Program-made: the position numbers and the translations under genes
Notes under the pieces: model-generated
The model's database searches: none
What the model saw: the letters and a program-made list of their open reading frames with translations, nothing else
Told to the model about the DNA's origin: nothing
In this document: one piece after another, positions 24,709 through 44,400 of the stretch
Numbering within the stretch: position 1 is the first letter of the stretch
Layout: each line of letters starts with the position of its first letter
Source: Ascaris suum
Taxonomy: Eukaryota > Nematoda > Chromadorea > Rhabditida > Ascarididae
Assembly (NCBI GenBank): GCA_013433145.1
Contig: CM024189.1
Coordinates: 4,770,501-4,834,500 of the forward strand
DNA length: 64,000 nucleotides
Reading direction: 5' to 3'

Positions 24709-27700
24709 ATGCACCGCCCGTACAGTATCATCTTACTGGTGGCTTGCGTAGCCGCACTTCCACCGCCAACTCCAGAGGTATGAATACTTGCTTTCGAATT
24801 TACCCCGAAATTTATGCTGAGCTACTTTGAGTCTACGCTACTTAAAGTTGATTCCCAGAGATGAATTATGGGTAAGTACTTAAGAGGCTTACCATCAACG
24901 GAACAATAAACAAATCATTATCTTTTCAGGTATATTGTAGTGCAACCAAGGTTAACTAGAGAACAGAGTTTATGTGGAGAAATTCTTATCATAATGTTGC
25001 AGCAGAAGTGTTCATAATAAGATTGCACAATCGCTGGACTGCTCTCGCCTTTCACGCTTTTAACGCATACTCTGGAATACGATTAAATGAGCAACTCAAA
25101 TATAAATACGTCAGTTCACATTTGGATGCCCACATTAGCCGCAGCTTATTGTTTCTCTTATGTTTTATAATGCTCGGTAGTTGCTAAAAGAAGCACTGTC
25201 CCAAATTAGAGGAATGATGTTCGTGAAAAACGAAGATAATATCCCGAATAATTCGTCACATTGGCATATTTTGGAGCAACTACTCTCAGAATGCATCCTT
25301 AACTCGAATCCTTCAAAGACCTCCAAAAAAGGACGCAGGATTTTTATGGTTTATTTAAAAAAATCAGGTCTTCGACCACTCGTGCTTGAATACTAATTGA
25401 TTTGTTAGGCATATTGCCGAATTGTTTCAGGAGCCACTGAAAAACGAAACAGGACAAGCACATTGGTGGGGGCCAGGACCAGGATGGCCGCCACCGGGAG
25501 CATGGCCACCTCCAGGAGCATTTCCACCAGTATTGCCGCCGCTAGGCCCATGGCCACCAGATGGACCAGGCGGATGGGGACCAGGTGGACCAGCCGGACC
25601 AGGCGGATTTGGTCCCGGCCTCTGGGGGCAACAACCATTTTGGACTTCTGATGATCGTAAGTTTCGTAGCATTGCATAGGACTATATGAGTGAAGCTTGT
25701 GCTGTGATAGTAAGTTAAGGATTGTCTTGATGGTAGTTTCTACACAAATACTTCACAGAAACTCAACTAAAATCTCATTTCACAAGGTCGCCTTGAACAG
25801 TTTCAGCACCATAGCACGCCCAAGACTACGAAATGGTCTGAAGCTATTTTCGTTGATATTCTGATTGCGGTGGCGGAAAAGGGGTTGATATGCGATGGCT
25901 TCGTAGGTAAAGATGACGTTTATAAATATAGTTATTCCCACCTTCCTTTTGAGAGCTGTGATCCAAACGTCAAAACTTCCTTAAGTTAGCCCAAAGGCCT
26001 CCAGAGGCCCATCCCCCATTCCCCATTCTTTTTCTTACTACAGTAGTCTATAATTATGGATAGGAACTTCTGACGAAACGCTGAACGAACTGATGTGAGA
26101 ATAAGGGAGATATATAGGGCATGTGTGCACACTGGATGCGTCGATCCTGGTAGTGCTCGGTAAGCATCATCACCATCTGCATCATCCCCCCACCGGTGAA
26201 AGTATCGACAGCGGACCTGAGGTGGGTCGATCTGGGCCATGCTTCAACAAAGCGGATTGCCAGAACAGTGTACGCATGAAGTGTTCCGACGTGGCGACCA
26301 TCAGCGACGAAGCGTGCATGGCGTGCTGCAAACTTGCCAGTCGATTTCATGGACTCCGCCACGTTCGTTCATGCTTCTTTGAGAAAGCCCTTCATCAGGT
26401 TGTTTCAGGCGCTTCAGGACTCGTTTGCAAAATTGAGAAAAAGACGTTAAAGGAGTTCTAATAAACCTAAAGCGACTTAAAACATTTTGCGACACAGTTG
26501 CACTTGCATTGCAACGAATATCCGAGCAGAATTCGCGTGTACTACCACAAACCGTTGCTGCAAATCATATGGGTTAACGCAGTACATATGGCAGCTGCTA
26601 TGGTACTTCCGTAGCTACTATCATCTGCGCCACTTAACAACTAAATCTCTACTGCGGTAGTGTAAGAGCATGAAGATTTTGTAACACATTTGCACCTATG
26701 CAGCTTGTCGAATTTCAGTTTGATAGCCTTTTCATGGCTCCATTTAAAAGGCGAACGAATGCCTCCCCATAAAAAGTCAAAAGAGCATTTCTGTCGGAAT
26801 AGCAAGTGTTAGATATTAAGAGCAAACTTCAACTATGCGTGAATGCAAACGACTAGAAGGCAGCCCACATAGCTTCACCAATAAGATCTCATCAGTGAAG
26901 GTTTAATAGTCCAATCAATCCCTGCCACCTTCAAACTTCCTTCTGACCGCGATTTCATATAATATGATAGAGGAAAGAAAGGAGGAGGGCATGATTATAT
27001 AAGGCGAGCGAGTCAGCGGCCTGAAAGACCTCAAAACAGTGACCTTTGCGGATATGTTAAGAGGGGGAAATAAAAGAATTCGAGCACCATGTATGTGCCT
27101 TTCCGAGAAAAAATGAAATTTTAGGACGACGTCTGTGGTATTCTTATTGATTCGACAGCGATTCTTCACGGCAAACAAGAGCAGTGGACTGGGGCCAGCT
27201 TCCGAACGGTAAGCATACTGAAAATTTGCGTGTGAAGGGCACTCGAGCGACCCTAATGGATGTGGCACAAGATAGAACTCGAAGGATGTTTTCATAAGTG
27301 TTGCTCTTTTATTAACATAGATTTGGCGAGCCATTCAAAAGCGAATTTAACATTTGTGCAATCGATCTAGTGATCTTTCTATGTAAATGTAACATCTGTT
27401 TAGGGTAGTTAAGTTTGTCAGCAGCATGCTCATCATACGTCGCGCATACCGCAGTGAAAAACTAATCTGATTACTTAAAGGTAATACAGCTTCACGAACA
27501 GCTAGGCTTTACATACAATAAAAATGAGATAATTATAATGCTGTAGCTAAAAGTCTCCCGAATGTGTTTTTTCTTGTATACATTCCCATAAAGCGGACGC
27601 TAGCGAGCTATGGCCCCATGAGCATTCTCGTTAGAATATACCGACGGTAGGAAAAAACTAAAATTAAGACTTTCAAGAAACCCGAAAGTTTAGTAACCTT

Positions 27701-28416
27701 ATGTGCACTCAACTATGAGAAGAAAAAACATTTTTAAATTATAGAAGCGTCACTTCGATGACAGCACTAATGAAATACCACCGCCTGGCTGCTCGCCTTT
27801 TACACAACCGTGCCCGACGACGAAATGCATGTGCTGCGCTCCGCGTCATCCGTGGCCAGGAATACAACCACCAATATGGGGACCTCCACCTGGACCACCA
27901 CCACCACCGCCACCGCCACCACCACCACCACCACCACCACCACCACCACCACCACCACCACCGCCACCATTTTGGGGACCTCCGCCTCTAGGGCCACCAA
28001 TTTGGGGACCTCCACCTCTATTACCTCCAGTATGGGGACCTCCACTTCCACCACCACCACCGCCACCACCGCCACCGCCGCCACCGCCGCCACCGCCACC
28101 ACCACCACCACCGCCACCATTTTGGGGACCTCCGCCTCTAGGGCCACCATTTTGGGGACCTCCGCCTCTAGAGCCACCAATTTGGGGACCTCCACCCCAA
28201 TTACCTCCAGTATGGGGGCCTCCACTTTCACCACCGCTGCCGCCACCACCGCCTCCACCACCACCACCGCCACCCCCACCACTGGGATGGGGTCCACCGA
28301 TTTGGGAGCCACCGGGATGGGGGATAGTTGGTGAAGGACCTCCACAACAGCAACAACAAAAGGCACAGCAACAGCAGCAAAAGCAACAGCAGCAGCAGCA
28401 ACAGCAGCAGCAATAA
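24709..28416 (+). CDS. Pro/Gly/Trp-rich secreted protein paralogue C with Cys domains and poly-Pro/poly-Gln tail
   Basis: Model: 24709-24777, 25431-25656, about 26118-26398, 27745-28416, giving about 415 residues. Phases 0, 1, 0 are all consistent. Exon 1 is a clean signal peptide, MHRPYSIILLVACVAALP, behind a TATA box. Exon 2 is Gly/Pro/Trp-rich (HWWGPGPGWPPPGAWPPPG) and ends FWTSDD. Exon 3 has a Cys array, C-x5-C-x7-C-x10-C-x2-CC-x13-C, with SDEACMACCKLASRFHG; its 5' end may instead be 26154. Exon 4 opens KRHFDDSTNEIPPPGC, has KCMCCAPRHPWPG, then WGPPP modules separated by long Pro runs, and ends in a Gln-rich tail. Exon 3 could instead end at its own stop (26461, overlapping an AATAAA), in which case exon 4 would belong to a second gene with an unseen first exon. 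The protein is probably extracellular; function unknown. Confidence 0.55.
27970..28232 (+). repeat. Internal duplication of WGPPP-coding module
   Basis: Two related blocks (27970-28052 and 28120-28232) each start TTTTGGGGACCTCCGCCTCT and encode FWGPPPLGPP, IWGPPP and PVWGPP. Each is followed by a (CCA/CCG)n proline run. The second block has one extra WGPPPL unit. This points to tandem duplication within the exon, probably by slippage or unequal exchange. Confidence 0.85.
28345..28413 (+). repeat. CAG/CAA repeat encoding poly-Gln tail
   Basis: Mixed CAA/CAG codons encode an almost pure Gln C terminus with a few Lys and Ala before the TAA stop at 28414. Mixing the two codons slows pure-repeat expansion. 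Confidence 0.9.
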
Positions 28417-28705
28417 TCTCAGTACATACTTGACTGTCACATAAAGCTGTCCGCATTTATTTTGCTCACAAATTAACTTTTCTTTGTATTTTTACCGTGA
28501 TAAACGAGGTGAACGTTGGGCAATCTCTTCACAGTGCACTTGACACACATTAACTCTTTTCTGAATTGTGCACGCTGATTTAGACGATACAATTATCAAC
28601 GATGTTCACTTCAAAAAGCTTTTAAAACTGCAAGAAAATATTCGCCGTTAGAATGGCTATAAAGAAAATCGCAAAAAATATGAGAAAATATTCTTCGCAA
28701 ACTTT

Positions 28706-28762
28706 AACTTAACATTACGTCGGGTAGGAAATGTGTTTTCCTAGCCGACGTAATGTTAAGTT
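28706..28762. repeat. Near-perfect 26-bp hairpin
   Basis: Arms 28706-28731 and 28737-28762 pair over 26 bp with one mismatch around a 5-nt loop. The arms carry AACTTAACATTACGTCGG and its complement. It lies about 300 nt beyond gene C. It could be a folded small-RNA precursor or the remains of a small foldback element. No other copy was noticed in the window. Confidence 0.7.
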
Positions 28763-30001
28763 GGAAATAAGTCTTGATTAAAAAGAAACTGAGAAGATAT
28801 TTTTGAGATGGATTTCGTGACCAGATAAAATGTGAAAATCTCAGGGAAAGAATATTCGACGCATCAAATGAATATCGGCAGCTTTGAAGTTTTTCCTTCT
28901 CTTCAAAAATTTTTAAAAGCGAAACTCATAGAACCATTAGGAAAACGTGGAGCGTAAAATCGCTTAAAGATGTGAATATAGGAAAATTCATTGTCAAGAT
29001 TGCCTCTCTTCCTCATTCCCACTCATTAGAAGGATCAAACAAAGCTATAAATAATCAGAAATTGTTTTACGCAATAAACATGATTTTACTTGCGAGTTAT
29101 TCGTATATTCTTTGCATTCTATATATTTGTTTCCTCTCAGTCAGGTAGACATTACAAATCGTCATCTACTTATATGAAAGTATTCGAGGAGTTGTTAAAA
29201 TTTTTATTATATGCAACATTTATTCGAAAACAACGAAAAAACGATATGAGAATATAATATATCAGAAGTCAGAAATATTGAAAACGAAATGAGTGAACAT
29301 CATCGTTGAGCTAACGTTGTAATCACATTCTCTATACGACCACTTCCAAGGCACTCATCACTCAGATAGAAAACACACGTCTGAAACTAATAGAAATAAT
29401 AAATTCGGGTAGAGAAACCATTTTTTTTTTTGCACTGACTCGTAAGCAAACCAACGAATCTCGTTCTTCACTGAAATTCGAAACTTACTAGTATGGTTTG
29501 AACATCGAACTATTTCTTACCAAAGACGAATAAAAATAAACTTACCAGAACTTCACCAAGAGATTATCTTAAAAACACAATAAATTCTGGGAAAAAAAAA
29601 CCAAAAAAATCGACGAAACTTCTTTGCAAATTCTGTATTTCCTAATCTCTAAAAATTGTTTCAGCGTACTGGGAACAATGAATCAATAAAATTCCAACCT
29701 ATGTTAATTTATTTGAAAATGTAAAATAAATGCTGTACAGCAACATATAAAATGCAGAAAGATGTGGGAACGCTATACTGTAAAACGCTACCACTTGTCA
29801 GAATGTTGTAGAATTACTGCCGCAGCAGAAAACCCTTCTCATACTTTTCTTAATTCTTCAGACCATCTGCTAAATTTAACGTGATTTGAAAGCAGAAGTT
29901 AGTTCGGGAAAAACTGAAGTCGGAGCTCTCTAAGGGCGAGTCGCTGACCCCTCGAAGGGGTGACTATCATCAGAAGGGGCCAAGAGATTAGGATCTCGGC
30001 T
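28763..30001. other. AT-rich intergenic region between convergent genes
   Basis: No coding exon is seen. TTTATT at 29708-29713, which is AATAAA on the minus strand, is a plausible poly(A) signal for TRMU about 290 nt past its stop. Confidence 0.4.
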
Positions 30002-37683
<7,682 letters not shown>

Positions 37684-40600
37684 CTACCGCTTAGATGCAT
37701 CACTATCGGAATGATTGCTTCCTTCTCTGCGTTGCTCAGCATGCCCCTCTGAGCCATGGTTTCTCTTCTCTTCTTCCTTGTTTTCGGCTGACGACGATTC
37801 CTCATTCATCTGCAAAGCAATCTTCTAGATGAGAGCAGTAACACAGCGAAAAACTCCTGTCAATAACCGCCAAGGACTATTCATTTCTGGCCAACGAGCT
37901 AAGCCATCCGTAATGAGTTATGTGGAACAAACTAATACCTCAACTAAATGCTCAAGAGGTGTGTGCATGACCTAAAAACGACGCCCACCTCCCACTACTA
38001 AATAGGTCCGGAATTACGCACATTAACACAATCCAGAAAGAGGTTAAATGAACACAGGATGCTTGCAATGGAAAATACGAATGTGATATCTTTTTGTGAA
38101 TCACAGTAACCTCTAGTGGAATAACCTCATATTACCACTGTTTACAAGTCGGTTTAATATGACTCAAACATGGTTTTGGGTTTTGTAAAAACGTCACCAT
38201 AGCAGCCACGACAGAATACATCACTGTGGATTAATGAAAATACTTTCAAAACTTCCCGCCAAATTTCGAGATAAGGTATTTACGTCTCCAGGCCTTTTGG
38301 TTTTGTAATAGAATGGTTGGCAGTAAGAAGCTCTTTCGAAGTTAGAAATAAAAGAAAACGAAGACAGACCGATCCGATTTCAGTGAGTCGTTCAGTAAGC
38401 CTTTTGTGCTCCCGCTCCCTTTGTTCCTTGACTGCCTCCAAAAACAACTGCTGCTCTTTTTCGTCAAGCTGTAAGATACCACGATGAAAGCAGAGTTCAC
38501 GCAAGTACAAAATAACATCAAATTTCTTTAAAATTTCTCGGAGAAATATCCCAAACCCTCTTCAATAATTTCCTTCTCACACCCCAAACCTCGAAAACTA
38601 AGCTGTTTCCTTATGTCTGCAACGGCACAGACTAGGCTTGATTTAGGGTCTTATGGCTCGGAAGCAACCCCAGAGGAGCAGAACAGCGCCCCGAACTTCA
38701 ACGGCAGTACCTTGCTATTCAGATTCTCCTGAGGATTTCAAGGCTTTTGAGGGCACGCGACACACGGAGGCCTCTAAATATAGCCATAGTATCTAAGGGG
38801 AGGGTGTGGGGGGCCTGGACTTCGATGAAATGGCGTGCAATGCTAGATGACAAAACAGACTGCACGTTTTGTCGGAATGCCCTGCTCCGATGATGATATA
38901 CAAGTTTTAATTTTTTTTTCGACTGTAACAAACACAAAAAAGAAGGTTCAAAACAATGCGCACATAAAGACAGATGACAGACCTTTTCGAAGGATTCCTT
39001 TGCGCTCGAATTTTGCTCCAACATTTTTCTGAAGTTCTCACGGAAACCATCCATCAACGATGCCTCATCTGAGTAACCATGCATCGCCTCTTGCAATGCT
39101 GCTAGATCTGCGATTCTGACAACCTTAAGATTCAAGTAAAATTTATTAACGTGTGTCCATGCTTTGTAAATTTATTCATAATCTATATGTCTCCAAATTC
39201 GGAACCCTCCTTATAACGTTTCGGTTAGCTGCAGCCGCATAATTAAACAGTCGTACGACTCCACAGCACTACACTTCTTCGGGCAAACTCACTGTTGTGA
39301 AGAATATCGAACTAAACTTAAAAGGACATTTTATGGACATCGAGCAAAACATCACGCATGCACAACTTAGTTAAATACGACTACGATCGACTGCGATTGC
39401 TTTTCATGAAAATAAATAAATAAATAAATAAAACCGTCGAACTGCCCTATTCGCCATTAAAAACGGTGACTTTTTTATGATACGAAAGCAAAAATAAATG
39501 ACGACCAATCCCAAGAAGAGATCGTTCTAAAAAAGTAGGGAAATGGAATCTAAAGAACTAAGTGCAAAGACAAATTTAATGTCGTCTCCAATGACACGGG
39601 GTCAATACATGAAAGTCAAGCCTACCTTCTGCTCGTCTCTTCTCTCAAAAGGCCTGAAGTATTGCCACATCCGATCCAGTTTTTCTTCCTCCACTCTATG
39701 TACGGCCTGTAATTCAGTGTAACCAATCAACGAATGATGAAGCCTGGTAAAATTATGTGAATGGGCGACTTGAAAAGATCTCCAGTCGAAGACTGACTGC
39801 CAACACAAATCGACTTTTAGGACGTAGCTGGAAAGGGAACATAGTTTATGCGGACAGAAGTCTACAGAGAACACAGAATGCCATTTTACTGATCGAACTT
39901 TACTGGAGGAACCCTATCGAACAGTTGCCGAGATCGGCATTTATTTCACTGAAGTGGATATCAACACAATGCTGCTGCCCACATTTCTTGAAACGTGTGA
40001 ATTTATCGAAAAGACCATCACAGGTAATAAAAATAATAACGGCGACAAATGATTACAACTGAAAGAAGCACGCTTCGGAAGGCGAAAAATGAGCATACGA
40101 CATGAACTGGATGCCGATTGCTTTCTAAGCACACAGTAACATACCGGATGTTCCCGAAGTACTTTTTCTGCTTCTGGCCGCTGCGGTCTCTTGAAGCCCG
40201 GGTTTCCTTGTAGTTCTAGCTTTGCTCGCATCACCTGCAATCACAATATCAATCACAAATACAAAACGTCGAAAATCACATTGAACGCTCAACCTGCGTT
40301 CCACAAACTAGAAGATCACTCGATAAATACGGGTAACAACTCTATGAAGCCGTTTCATGATTTAATAGCAAACGTTCTTTGAAGGGTATTCAAAACTGAA
40401 TGGAACAACATTAACTGAAAGTGAAGGAGGAGAGAGGTAGTGATCTGGTTGGTATTTGAAACTTTATCGCATTGTTGCAAGTTTGAAACTACAACGGTAT
40501 AACCCTCTTTTTTGGATAAAATCAAAATATATGATAAATATCACCGATCTCAGAAATCAGGGAATGAGGTATAATTATAAATGAGAGAAAAAAATTTACC

Positions 40601-42542
40601 TTAACGACTAACATTTTATAACTGCAAATTCATAAGTTTCGATAATTAATCCGCAGCAGTTCTTAACAAAGAAACAACCTCAAGCGCCTCTCGAAACATC
40701 AACTTCCCCTTCGGGATCTTTTCCTCAGGAGGTTCGTAGAAACCGTATTCCCAAACCGGATCGTTGCGATGCAACCATTCGCTTTCCCAAGTAGGCAATG
40801 GTCTGCAGCATAATAAACACCAATTACATTCCAAACATCTATTCAGCACCTTTATGGAGACTTTATCAATGGTTGCTTTTGGTGATTAACTTTATCATAT
40901 TACGAATTGTTCCTGTTCGTAGGAAAGAAGGCGAATGAAGCAGCACCAAAAAATTTGAAACACTTCAATATTAGGAAATCAAACGCACAAATCGAACGGA
41001 AGGCAATGTATAAGTTGTCAAAATATAGGATGAAATACGTCTCCTATTCAAATATACCACCAGGTAAGGTATGAAATGAAACGGATGGAGTTGCTGTAGC
41101 GCCTGGATCGATGAGGACAACACAGGTTCGATTCTTATCCCATACCCATACCTGTCGTTTCAGGCGAGTCAATGCAGGTAACCATCCAATTTGCGTTTTC
41201 CACATCGTAAACGCTAATGGTGGATCGATAAATTAAACTACTCGAGTCATTTCCATGAAGTCAACGCAACAGACGCTCATTTATTCGGAACCCCCACCAA
41301 CACCGCTGCAACATAGTTGCTGATGGCTGTGAATGGAAAGAGTTGCGTGTGGCACCAGAAATTCATTATTGCAGAAAATGACTTTCCAGGGGTTCCAGTT
41401 CCAACCATTCCAACATCTGTTTTAGAATATTCATAAATGTTTCACCGCATTTCCACTTAGCTTGCATAATAATGTGTTATAGGGACTCCTGTCCATCAGA
41501 AGTGTTTTTTGTTTTTCTCTACATTTCGCAATCGAACTTTAGGTAATGTACTGGACTATAAATATGACACTGCCTTTGAAATGCTGTAAATAGAGCACTG
41601 CCCGTCACCTCTCATGAAAAAATGGAATCAATGCAAACAGAAATTTTAAAAAGCAACCAACCTGGAAGATGTCCACCTCTCAACAGGTTCTACGGAGCGA
41701 ATTGAAAACTTATTCATATTTTCAATGAGCGTTTCGTGTTTCATCTCTAAATCCTGCAAACGTCTTTTAAGCGGATGCGTTTAACAGATAATCAAGAACG
41801 AAAAGGCGTCGGTTGAATGCTTGTTTATGCAGATTTTCAATGCTTTGCTATCCAACATTGCATCTCGAATATTCTATTTTCCCTTCTCGGGCGTATTCGG
41901 TACTAATATGTGCCAACAATTATCGCTTAATTATGAAATTCACTCATCAAATCGTTGCCATATTAAAGTTCAGGTGAATTTCGTAAAGCCTTCCAACAAA
42001 TGTTTCACCGAAGAAAGAAAAAAAAAGAGAAAGGAATCACAATCCATTTTTCTGCTTAAACTTCAACACAATTGTACAAATTTCCGTTCATAGAATTTAC
42101 CTTTTTAATCTCTTCATTCATTTGCGCATTTTCGATATGTTTCTTCTCACTTGGATGCCTCGGTGCTGGAACCTTCATCTGAAATACAAAATACAATCTC
42201 TATTCGGCAAATGCTTAACAATTCAAAACTCAATTCATTATTAACAAGTGCGAAAGAAAATAGTGGAAAGGAGGGGAAAGAGGGGGGGGGGGGGGGGGGG
42301 GAGAGAAGCTCGGTAGGCAGAATATAATTCAACACTTCTGCCGTTTCGATAAGTTACCTGAAACGAATCAAAGGCTGTCTGATTTTGAAACGAGAAAATT
42401 AACAAAGAAAGAAGTTTGATGAGAATTCGGTGGAAATTCAGCCAACCTTGCCATCGCCTATTTTCTCGACTTGTTTTACTGCTTTATTTAAGGAATTATT
42501 TCGATTGACCGATCGACCCAATGCGCCAAATATCCTCTTCAT
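37684..42542 (-). CDS. NDUFAF4: NADH dehydrogenase (complex I) assembly factor 4 homologue with C-terminal extension
   Basis: NDUFAF4 acts in mitochondria during early complex I assembly. Exons, 5' to 3': 42542-42447, 42178-42101, 41753-41662, 40802-40679, 40234-40145, 39706-39626, 39123-38983, 38468-38370, 37809-37684. All phases agree; 308 residues. The match rests on ordered motifs. MKVPAPRHPSEKKHIE resembles the conserved APRHPS segment, KIPKGKLMFREALEVM the IPKGKxxxxEAL segment, and EKVLREHPAVHRVEEEKL then WQYFRPFERRD the tail of the human protein. Human NDUFAF4 is 175 residues. Here about 110 residues follow: a probable coiled coil (DEKEQQLFLEAVKEQREREH) and an acidic Ser/Glu-rich end. 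The N terminus, MKRIFGALGRSVNRNNSLNK, is basic and could target mitochondria. Neighbouring TRMU lies downstream on the same strand. Confidence 0.75.
39410..39432. repeat. (AATA)n microsatellite
   Basis: A short run of AATA units in an intron of the NDUFAF4 gene. Confidence 0.8.
41065..41150 (+). other. tRNA-like sequence, possible SINE relic
   Basis: GGTTCGATTC at 41125-41134 fits the B box of tRNA-derived promoters, with an A-box-like TGCTGTAGCGCC about 40 nt upstream. Flanking GGTATG and CATACC could pair as a stem. I cannot fold a convincing cloverleaf, so a decayed tRNA-derived element is more likely than a tRNA gene. It lies in an NDUFAF4 intron. Confidence 0.2.
42282..42301. repeat. 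G20 homopolymer
   Basis: Twenty consecutive G on the plus strand (C on the sense strand of the NDUFAF4 first intron). Long G runs are common in nematodes, where the helicase DOG-1/FANCJ is known to protect them, and they are error-prone in sequencing. Confidence 0.95.
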
Positions 42543-42559
42543 GGCTTAAACTTGAGAGA

Positions 42560-44400
42560 GCTTCGGAAGAACATAAAGCAAACGACTGATAGCCACTCGA
42601 ACGGTTTCCCACGGTAGTACCCTCTATGTCGAGTACTTCTAAAAAACAACATATATATTTTAGAAGGTTAACTGATTCGAAGCTGAGCGTTATTTTGAGT
42701 TTGCGAATTCGCTGCATAAGTCGGTGTGTCACGACTGCCCGAATATTTAGGGCAACTAAGAACGGGATCGATCCGTGTCCGGTTGAACAAGTGCCTTTCC
42801 CAACTTCAAACTTTTGCACTTCCGAAGTGGAATCATCAGAGCTGTATAAAGTCTCCCCTTCGCAACACAAATGCAAGACTTTATATTCGCTAATTTTACT
42901 CAGTATTTTAAGACATTCGCAGTCAAAAGTGTCATGCATCGTGACTCTTACTAATTATCTACCTCAAAAAACTTCCACACCTTGCAATCTGTTGCAGAAA
43001 GACTGCAGGTTGCTTAGAACTCGGATATCGTACGCTCTGACAGACCCTAGCAATCAAGAAAAACACAGATCGCATACTTTTTAATGTCTAACCTCGCTTC
43101 TGACAGAGATTTTATTGTCAGAGACGAGGCGTAAATGAAAACAACCTTCAAGTACACCTCCTTCCTGTCTTCAGTTCATCCACCGCTTATCAATTATGGG
43201 CACAGCATCTGTGCAAAACGAATCCTGCCTAGGCTTGCGCGAAAATGGGTTGCAACGTATATGCTACCGATGAAACCCATACCGGTCAAAATCCTCACCC
43301 ACGCTACGTACATGCCCGTATTTCTGCCTTGTCAGCCGTCTTCAGCTTCGGTGATGTCTGGCTTCATGAAATACAGCACAACCGATTTATTATTTAAGCA
43401 CGTCGAAACTTCATACCGCGCCCTCTTGTTACGCTAATGAACATATAATCGCCACTTCTTTCTCTTCCTACTCCCTTCTCACTGAATAGATGAGAGTGAT
43501 CCCAAGTTTATGGTCAAATGCTGTTCAGGGAAGTCATTTTTGCCAAAATGGGCAAAAGGACAACAAAACGAAATAGCAAAGATCTATGGATAGGTTTTTT
43601 AAAAAATAGACGGGAGAAGGAACACCATCTCCCCAACATTCAACAAGAACACGGTTTTGACTCTTCTAAAAGCAGTAATAACGAAAAAACCACTTCTCTT
43701 TGTCGCACAATTTACATCCAAACCTTCAATATGCGCGAACACGACACGAGCGTATGGGCAGCACCCAGCACTCACACATTCACGGCACCTCAATGCTGTT
43801 GCAGTGCACGTGCCACCTTTTCCTACACACGGTTCGTTTCGCCCATGCTCTAAGTAAACCGACGAATCGAAATATGTGATCCTGAACTTTCCGTCAAAAA
43901 ATGCCGACCTTGAGGGATTTTGTTTTCTTTACTGGCGCAATGCAAACCAGTGGCGAACAACTGCGATAGAGAGGGTTGACTGCGGTAAAAAACGGACGAT
44001 TTTAATTAAGATGGGGCATATAAATAGGCATTTTTGCGTATTTAAAGTCAGCGAATCTAAAATACCGCATTTTCAAAGTCAGCAAGCCCCAGAATACTCA
44101 TATAATTCTGGCAAAGGCTTAGCAACGGTGACCGATGAAAGTTTCTATCCTCCTTTTGTTGCATTGAAGAAGGGAAACTTTAGAATGTATCATGATGTGA
44201 ATACTGAGATATGAATAGAGCGCAGAAATACAACGAAAATGATAATAATAATAAGTAAAAGATCAGTAGAGGACCCAGGTGAACAAACTCTAACTACCTC
44301 GACGATCAGTGTGCAATGGCGGCACTGGTGAGAGGTTGCAAGCGGCTCAACCACAGTTCAAAACATGAATGAGTAAGCGCATTAACAGTAAGCAGTGAAC
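42560..44400. other. Intergenic region upstream of NDUFAF4
   Basis: Open frames of 100-150 codons occur on both strands (for example 42626-43084 plus, 42496-42939 minus). They overlap each other, have no motif and are not splice-consistent. No gene is supported. Confidence 0.35.

Noticed and set aside
25405..25677. Minus-strand frames opposite the Gly/Pro exon
   Set aside because: They are complement shadows of a repeat-rich exon whose sense frame has conserved splice phases and a paralogue.
26915..27334. 139-codon minus-strand open frame
   Set aside because: It has no signal, domain or splice context and overlaps a TATA-like element of the other strand. Length alone is not enough in this AT-moderate sequence.
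27800..28456. Long Val/Ala-rich minus-strand open frame
   Set aside because: It is the reverse reading of the CCA/CCG and CAG repeats of gene C.
42496..43084. Overlapping long open frames on both strands
   Set aside because: They overlap each other and the NDUFAF4 first exon and show no motif. The NDUFAF4 frame explains the 42447-42542 part.
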